From contig CP000699.1 in NCBI GenBank assembly GCA_000016765.1, forward strand, positions 930,001 to 994,000: DNA of 64,000 bases. Reading direction: 5' to 3'. The DNA comes from Rhizorhabdus wittichii RW1 (GTDB lineage: Bacteria; Pseudomonadota; Alphaproteobacteria; Sphingomonadales; Sphingomonadaceae). Shown here piece after piece: positions 59,579 through 64,000 of this stretch; position 1 is the stretch's first letter, and every line of letters starts with the position of its first letter. Under the pieces are notes generated by a model that saw nothing but the letters and a program-made list of their open reading frames with translations, was not told the DNA's origin and made no database searches. Made by a program: the position numbers and the translations under genes.

Positions 59579-61873
59579 TCAGAAGCGAAATCCCGCGGAA
59601 ATCGTCCACCAGCGCGGCTTGCCGTAGGCAACCTCGCTGCAGCCGCAAAGCGTCGACAGATCGAAGCCCGTGATCTCGTATCGCTTGTCGAACAGGTTGG
59701 ATACGGCGCCGGTCAGCGAGAAGCCCGACGCGCTCTCCCATCCGACCTGCGCACCGAAGATCGTGTGGCCGCTGATCTTGTGCGCCGCGAAATTGCGGAT
59801 GTTCTGGTAGAAGGACGATGTCGAATAGCCATCGACGGCCAGGTTGATGTGGCCGCCGGCGACCTCCAGGGGAGGACGATAGCTGATGCGCCCGTTGGCC
59901 TGCCGCTTCGGGGCGAATGTCGGCCGCACGTCTTTATAGACACCGGTCGCGACCTGCACGTTCTTGACCTTGGCATGCAGCAGCGAGAGGCCGCCGCTCA
60001 GTTCCAGGCCCTCGACCGGCCGAAGGGTGAACTCGGCCTCGCCGCCATAGAGGTTCGCATCCCTGTTCTGCACGAAGCCGGAGGCGTTGGAAAAGGTGAA
60101 GGCCTGGTAATTGGAATAATCGTAGATGAACCCCAACAGGTTGAACGTGGCCTTTCCATCCAGCCACGTCGACTTCATGCCGCCCTCATAAGCGAGCAGC
60201 GTTTCGCCCTTGTAGGCGAACTCGTCCGGCGAGAGCGGCGGACTTCCATCGGGCAATTTGGAGTTGTAGTTGCCGCCCTTCGCCCCGCGATTGATCGAGG
60301 CGTACAACAGCATGTCGCGATTGGCATGATATTCGAGCGCGGCCTTGCCCGCCCAGAAACTATCGCTCCGCTTGTTCGCATAGGAAGGCTGAAGCGTGGC
60401 CACCGCGATGGCGGTATCCAGCTTGTAGTCATTCTGGTTCTGGAACTGGCTCGATTGGAAATCGTAGCGCTGCCATTCGTGAATGACGCGGAGGCCGATC
60501 GTGCCGCTCAGTCTGGGCGCGAGCTTATATTCGATCTGCCCGAAACCGGAGAATGACCGCGTCCAGAGGTCCTGGAGATTGGCGAGATCAGCGCCGGTGC
60601 CGGAAACACCCAGCGCGCCCGCCAGTATGCCATTGGGTCGGGCGAGAAAGCCCATCTGGGCGAGCGTGTGTATCTGCAGATAATAGACGCCGAGGTTCCA
60701 GACGGCCCTGTCGGCCTTCCCGGTGGCGCGAAGCTCCTGCGAGAAGCTCTCCGTCTGGGCGTTCTGGCCCACGTCCACCAAATTGACGGGCGAACTGTCC
60801 ACGTCGATCAGCAGGGCCTTGGTGATGCGCTTCCAGTTGGTGATCGCGCTGATCTGGGCGCCCCCGGCATCGTAATCGACGTGGAGCGCCGCGTCATAAA
60901 GCCTCGTGCGGCCACAATCGGAACAGGCGAAGTCGTGGTTGACCTCCAGCCTGCTGCCGGGAAGCGGCGTAAAGCCCAGCGCCGTCGGCCCGGAGACCCT
61001 GTCCGCACCGACCACGCGTCCCTGACCGTCGAACACGGGCTGCGTCGAAATGGAGTTATAGGCGCCGGTGGACAGATCGCTCCGCACGGCGGAAGCGGTC
61101 GCCCGCACCTTGAGCGCGTCCGTCGCTTGCCATTGCAGCTGGGCGCGGCCGCCCAATGTATCCTCTCCGCCGACGTCCGGCTTTCCCGGATACAGGTTCT
61201 TCAACCAGCCATTGTTGCGATTGTAGAGAAGCGAAATGCGCCCCTGGACCGTTTCGGCGATCGGCCCGCCGATCGCGCCTTCCAGCTTGACGCTGTCGAA
61301 GCTCCCATAGCTGCCGTTCGCGTAGCCCGTCACCGTGTCGGACGGTTTGGCGATCACGAAGTTGACGAGCCCGCCCGTGGCATTGCGGCCGAACAACGTG
61401 CCCTGCGGCCCCTTGAGAGCCTCGACGCGCTCGATGTCGAAGAGACCGAAGCCCTGGCCCTGCAGGCTGGGGACGTAGGTTTCGTCCACATAGACGGCAA
61501 CGGGACCCTCGACGGCGTCCGAGCTGTCGTTCTGGGTCACGCCGCGAATGGAAATGCTGGCGGTTTGCCCACCGTTCGAGGACGAAGCGAAGACGCCGGG
61601 CGTCATCCGTGCGACGTCGATGCTGCTGGAGATCTGGCGGGTACGCAACTGCTCGCCGCTGAATGCGCTTACCGCGATGCCGACATCCTGCAATTTCTGC
61701 ACGCGGCGCTGCGCGGTGACGACGATGGCATCTCCCGCATCGGCTTCGAGGGTTTCGACGGCGGCCGTACCATATCCCTCTTCTTTCGCCCCGACGCCCT
61801 TGGCATGGGCGGCCACCCCGACAAGGGACGCCATCGCGATAACCGCCCCTACCGAGCGGTGCGCATAGTTCAT
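59579..61873 (-). CDS. TonB-dependent outer membrane receptor
   Basis: A 764-aa receptor: signal peptide (HRSVGAVIAMASLVGVAAHA), TonB box region DAIVVTAQRRVQKLQDVGIAVSAF, plug with LKGPQGTLFGRNATGGLVNFV, barrel ending in FRF. AAGGGGAG lies 6 bases before the ATG at 61873, so that start is preferred to the ATG at 61879. It shares the operator-like dyad with the oxygenase operons and is the likely importer of the aromatic substrate. Confidence 0.94.
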   Translation of the reverse strand: MNYAHRSVGAVIAMASLVGVAAHAKGVGAKEEGYGTAAVETLEADAGDAIVVTAQRRVQKLQDVGIAVSAFSGEQLRTRQISSSIDVARMTPGVFASSSNGGQTASISIRGVTQNDSSDAVEGPVAVYVDETYVPSLQGQGFGLFDIERVEALKGPQGTLFGRNATGGLVNFVIAKPSDTVTGYANGSYGSFDSVKLEGAIGGPIAETVQGRISLLYNRNNGWLKNLYPGKPDVGGEDTLGGRAQLQWQATDALKVRATASAVRSDLSTGAYNSISTQPVFDGQGRVVGADRVSGPTALGFTPLPGSRLEVNHDFACSDCGRTRLYDAALHVDYDAGGAQISAITNWKRITKALLIDVDSSPVNLVDVGQNAQTESFSQELRATGKADRAVWNLGVYYLQIHTLAQMGFLARPNGILAGALGVSGTGADLANLQDLWTRSFSGFGQIEYKLAPRLSGTIGLRVIHEWQRYDFQSSQFQNQNDYKLDTAIAVATLQPSYANKRSDSFWAGKAALEYHANRDMLLYASINRGAKGGNYNSKLPDGSPPLSPDEFAYKGETLLAYEGGMKSTWLDGKATFNLLGFIYDYSNYQAFTFSNASGFVQNRDANLYGGEAEFTLRPVEGLELSGGLSLLHAKVKNVQVATGVYKDVRPTFAPKRQANGRISYRPPLEVAGGHINLAVDGYSTSSFYQNIRNFAAHKISGHTIFGAQVGWESASGFSLTGAVSNLFDKRYEITGFDLSTLCGCSEVAYGKPRWWTISAGFRF

Positions 61874-61917
61874 TTCCATCTCCCCTTTTGCACGCTTGCG
61901 CGTTGAGTTTTTTGGAC

Positions 61918-61934
61918 ATATATGGATAATATAT
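61918..61934. promoter_or_regulatory. ATATAY-N4-AATATAT dyad before the TonB receptor
   Basis: ATATATGGATAATATAT, two perfect arms, 45 bases before the receptor start. A second AT-rich inverted repeat (AATATA-AAAA-TATATT) lies at 61944-61959. Confidence 0.6.
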
Positions 61935-62085
61935 CTAATCTACAATATAAAAATATATTACTGGGCAACCAGCGCCGGGCGGCCTCGGATCGCGAGCATG
62001 GATTTTGGGTCTGCGGGCTTACCGAGCGGCGGGATCGCTCCCGTCGAAAAGGCCTGCGAATATTTTACAACGGGGAGAGCATCAT

Positions 62086-62409
62086 ATGAATATTACGATC
62101 ATTTTATTCATGATCCTCTCCATTGCCTTTCAGGTCGTTGGAATAGCGCTGGTCCCCACCACCAGCGGGTTCACCAATCCGATCCCCACCCTCCTGTCGT
62201 TGGCATCCTTCTGCCTGGGGGTGTTTTTCATGGCCAGGATTTCGCAAGCCGGCGTGAACCTGAGCTTTTTCATCCCGCTGCTCGCGGCCGGAATCCCGAT
62301 GGCATCGATCGTGGTCGGCATCCTTCTCTATGGAGAGCCTGCCTCTCTAGCGAAGATCGGGACGTTGCTGACGGCGTGTACATTGATCGGGGTGGCCAAT
62401 ATCCTTTGA
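62086..62409 (+). CDS. Small multidrug resistance (SMR)-type membrane protein with Gln at the conserved Glu
   Basis: A 107-aa protein with four transmembrane helices and the EmrE layout (GFT after helix 1, GEPASLAKIGTLLTACTLIGVANI at the end). Aligned on the V-x-G that follows, the membrane Glu14 of EmrE, essential for proton-coupled export, is Gln16 here (AFQVVG). It may carry a neutral or different substrate, or work only as a partner. GGGGAGAG precedes the ATG. Confidence 0.75.
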   Translation: MNITIILFMILSIAFQVVGIALVPTTSGFTNPIPTLLSLASFCLGVFFMARISQAGVNLSFFIPLLAAGIPMASIVVGILLYGEPASLAKIGTLLTACTLIGVANIL

Positions 62410-62464
62410 GCGCCGACATCGAGATGATCGCGCGTGAGAAGGTAAATTGACGATTGGAGAAATC

Positions 62465-63055
62465 GTGAACAATCGACGCCTGCCTGTCATCGTCGGCATT
62501 TCCGGAGCGACCGGGAGCATCTATGCCGTCCGTCTCCTCGAGCGGCTCAAGTCTCTCGATGTCGAGACGCATCTGGTGGCTTCGAAGGCCGCGGAGATCA
62601 CCCTCCGGCACGAAATGGGGCTTACCCTCAAGGATCTTCGCCAGCTCGCCGGCACCTCCTATCCGATCGGCGACATCGGGGCCGCCATTGCCAGCGGATC
62701 GTTCGAAACGGCCGGCATGATCGTCGCGCCCTGCGCCATTCGAACGATGGCGGCCGTCGCGCACGGCCTTTCGGACAACCTCCTGACGCGGGCCGCGGAC
62801 GTGACCCTGAAGGAACGCCGCCGGCTGATCCTGATGCTGCGCGAAACACCGCTCAGCCTGATCCATATCAACGCGATGAAGGCGATAACCGAAGCCGGCG
62901 GCATCATCGCGCCGCCGGTGCCCGCCTTCTACATCAAGCCGACGTCGATCGACGACATCGTCGATCACACCGTTGCGCGCATGATCGATCTCCTGGGCAT
63001 CAATGCGGATCACGACGTCAAGCGCTGGAAGGGGCTGCGGGACTCGACGGCATGA
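62465..63055 (+). CDS. UbiX-type flavin prenyltransferase
   Basis: A 196-aa enzyme. GISGATGSIYAVRLLE binds FMN; IVAPCAIRTMAAVAHGLSDNLLTRAADVTLKERRRLILMLRETPLS and PAFYIKP are UbiX/Pad1 signatures. It makes prenylated FMN for UbiD-family decarboxylases. No ubiD-like gene is in the window; its presence beside the catabolic genes suggests a dedicated aromatic-acid decarboxylase just outside. GTG 62465 with GGAG 5 bases before is preferred to a TTG at 62447. Confidence 0.92.
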   Translation: MNNRRLPVIVGISGATGSIYAVRLLERLKSLDVETHLVASKAAEITLRHEMGLTLKDLRQLAGTSYPIGDIGAAIASGSFETAGMIVAPCAIRTMAAVAHGLSDNLLTRAADVTLKERRRLILMLRETPLSLIHINAMKAITEAGGIIAPPVPAFYIKPTSIDDIVDHTVARMIDLLGINADHDVKRWKGLRDSTA

Positions 63056-63067
63056 CCCCCCTGCCCG

Positions 63068-63589
63068 TCACCCTGCTTCAGCAGCGCTCACCAATCTCGC
63101 AATTGCCGTCCGCTCTTCGGCGGCGAGCCCCTCGGCCAGGGTGCCGAGATAGCGCTCCAGGTTCGCGGTGGCCGCAAGCTGTCCAGGCAGCCGCTGTCCG
63201 GCGACGCCGTCTTCCAGCAGGAGCCGCCGCAGCGCCATGCGTTCGGCGGCGAGTTCCACGCGCTTGAGGCGCGGGTAGAGGCTGGAAGCGTCCCTGTCGC
63301 CGGCCTTTGCAAGCTTGCCTGTGGCTCGCCTGGCGTCGCGGATCGGCAGGATGGCCGACATGCGCCATTCCTTCATCCGCTCGTCCACCCGACGCAGGCT
63401 GACGTCATCCACCGCGAGGCCGTCCTCGGCGCCAAGCCGGAGCAGCCACAGGAGCAGGATGACGTCGGCGCCCAGCCGATCCTGCCAGTCCAGGCAGGTC
63501 TCCTTGACGCCGGGCCTGGCGTAGAGGTCGAGGAAATAGGCCCAGACGGTGTCCAGGCGATGCTTTGATGATGTCGACACCGCTGCCAT
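63068..63589 (-). CDS. TIGR02444 (DUF2390) family protein
   Basis: A 173-aa helical protein: VWAYFLDLYARPGVKETCLDWQDRLGADVILLLWLLRLGAEDGL matches the TIGR02444 signature. The C-terminal part is Leu/Ala/Glu-rich. Function unknown. It lies 12 bases before the MFS gene in the window's direction but is transcribed the same way. Confidence 0.85.
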   Translation of the reverse strand: MAAVSTSSKHRLDTVWAYFLDLYARPGVKETCLDWQDRLGADVILLLWLLRLGAEDGLAVDDVSLRRVDERMKEWRMSAILPIRDARRATGKLAKAGDRDASSLYPRLKRVELAAERMALRRLLLEDGVAGQRLPGQLAATANLERYLGTLAEGLAAEERTAIARLVSAAEAG

Positions 63590-63601
63590 CCCGGAACTCG
63601 T

Positions 63602-64000
63602 CTAGATTTCCGCCCTCGCCACGCGGACCTCCTCCTCGACGGTTCTCCGCGCCATCCAGAAATGCAGGCCGGCCCAGATGTTCATCAGAAACAATGCGGC
63701 AAGGCCATAGCGAATGGAGCTGCCGCCACCGAGAAAATAGCTGATCGCGCCGGCCAGCAACGGACCGACGCCAAAGCCCAGCAACGTCCCCGCGACATTG
63801 ACGAGCGAAGCCGCGACGCCGCGCATGCGGGTCTTGGCCAGGCTCAGGATGATGCCCTGCGCCGGGCCGGTATAGCAGGATTTGAGGATGCTGGTGACGA
63901 CCATGCAGGCGATCACGGCCTGCAACGTCGGGGCCAGCGCCATCGCGATTCCGAACGGACTCAGGAGGACGGCCATGGACGCGACGAACGTGAGCACCGG
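63602..64000 (-). CDS. MFS transporter, C-terminal part (runs off the window)
   Basis: At least 132 residues with three to four transmembrane helices (FVASMAVLLSPFGIAMALAP; LQAVIACMVVTSILKS; SLVNVAGTLLGFGVGPLLAGAISYFLG; YGLAALFLMNIWAGLHFWMARR). TGPAQGIILSLAKTRMRGVAASLVNVAGTLLGFGVGP is a typical MFS second-half pattern. The 5' end is beyond the right edge. Likely substrate uptake or product efflux for this block. Confidence 0.85.
   Translation of the reverse strand, partial: PVLTFVASMAVLLSPFGIAMALAPTLQAVIACMVVTSILKSCYTGPAQGIILSLAKTRMRGVAASLVNVAGTLLGFGVGPLLAGAISYFLGGGSSIRYGLAALFLMNIWAGLHFWMARRTVEEEVRVARAEI

Noticed and set aside
1-64000. CRISPR arrays, insertion sequences, prophage genes, rRNA operons
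   Set aside because: No regular spacer-repeat arrays, no transposase or integrase frames and no rRNA sequence were seen on either strand.

Overview
The window is GC-rich (roughly two thirds G+C by eye) and reads as a chromosomal segment of an alphaproteobacterium of the Sphingomonadales. Grounds: two large TonB-dependent receptors beside catabolic genes, an OmpA protein with a long proline linker, class I PHA synthase with a PA-rich phasin, TrmFO, several small-gene families common in sphingomonads, and many ring-hydroxylating oxygenase genes. The genus is an inference, not demonstrated.

Layout. (1) 1-11455 is a first catabolic block: a molybdenum hydroxylase split into a large subunit at the left edge and an FAD subunit 6.7 kb away, a one-component-type Rieske oxygenase with a RidA-like protein and a TonB receptor on the minus strand, thiamine-diphosphate E1 alpha and beta subunits with a free-standing lipoyl domain, and an acyl-CoA ligase. 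It stops 22 bases from the 3' end of a tRNA-Gln gene. (2) 11649-46084 is ordinary chromosome: sugar epimerase, dienelactone hydrolase, GST, WecG-type glycosyltransferase, Bax-inhibitor protein, SodC, OmpA, sulfur amino acid PLP enzyme, MurA, ClpS, phasin and PhaC, aminotransferase, LOG protein, TrmFO, PadR and RarA. It also holds small membrane or secreted proteins, an 18-codon ORF with an exceptionally strong ribosome binding site and its own terminator, a cluster of palindromes at 25.05-25.20 kb, and three copies of a MITE-like inverted repeat. (3) From tRNA-Thr (46105-46179) to the right edge is a second, larger aromatic-degradation block.

How block 3 works. Two minus-strand operons each encode a ring-hydroxylating dioxygenase alpha/beta pair. 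The first (51716 down to 46269) adds a meta-cleavage-product-type hydrolase, an amidase-signature hydrolase, a second alpha/beta hydrolase whose catalytic His position is Gln, and a pyroglutamyl-peptidase-like enzyme, all joined by overlaps or gaps of a few bases. The second (57293 down to 52774) adds an extradiol ring-cleavage dioxygenase, a Rieske ferredoxin and a Baeyer-Villiger-type flavoprotein. Divergent from it lie a short-chain dehydrogenase and a ferredoxin reductase. Together these make a complete oxygenase electron chain, diol dehydrogenation, meta cleavage and hydrolysis. A TonB receptor, an SMR-type small membrane protein with Gln at the essential Glu position, a UbiX-type flavin prenyltransferase and the end of an MFS transporter follow. 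A GntR/FCD regulator sits in the middle. A 17-base AT-rich dyad (ATATAY-N4-AATATAT) lies 45-65 bases before the start codons of both oxygenase operons and the TonB receptor, with a weaker copy before the regulator, suggesting a shared regulon. The substrate cannot be named from the sequence; the amidase plus Pcp-like enzyme hint at an amide- or lactam-containing aromatic.
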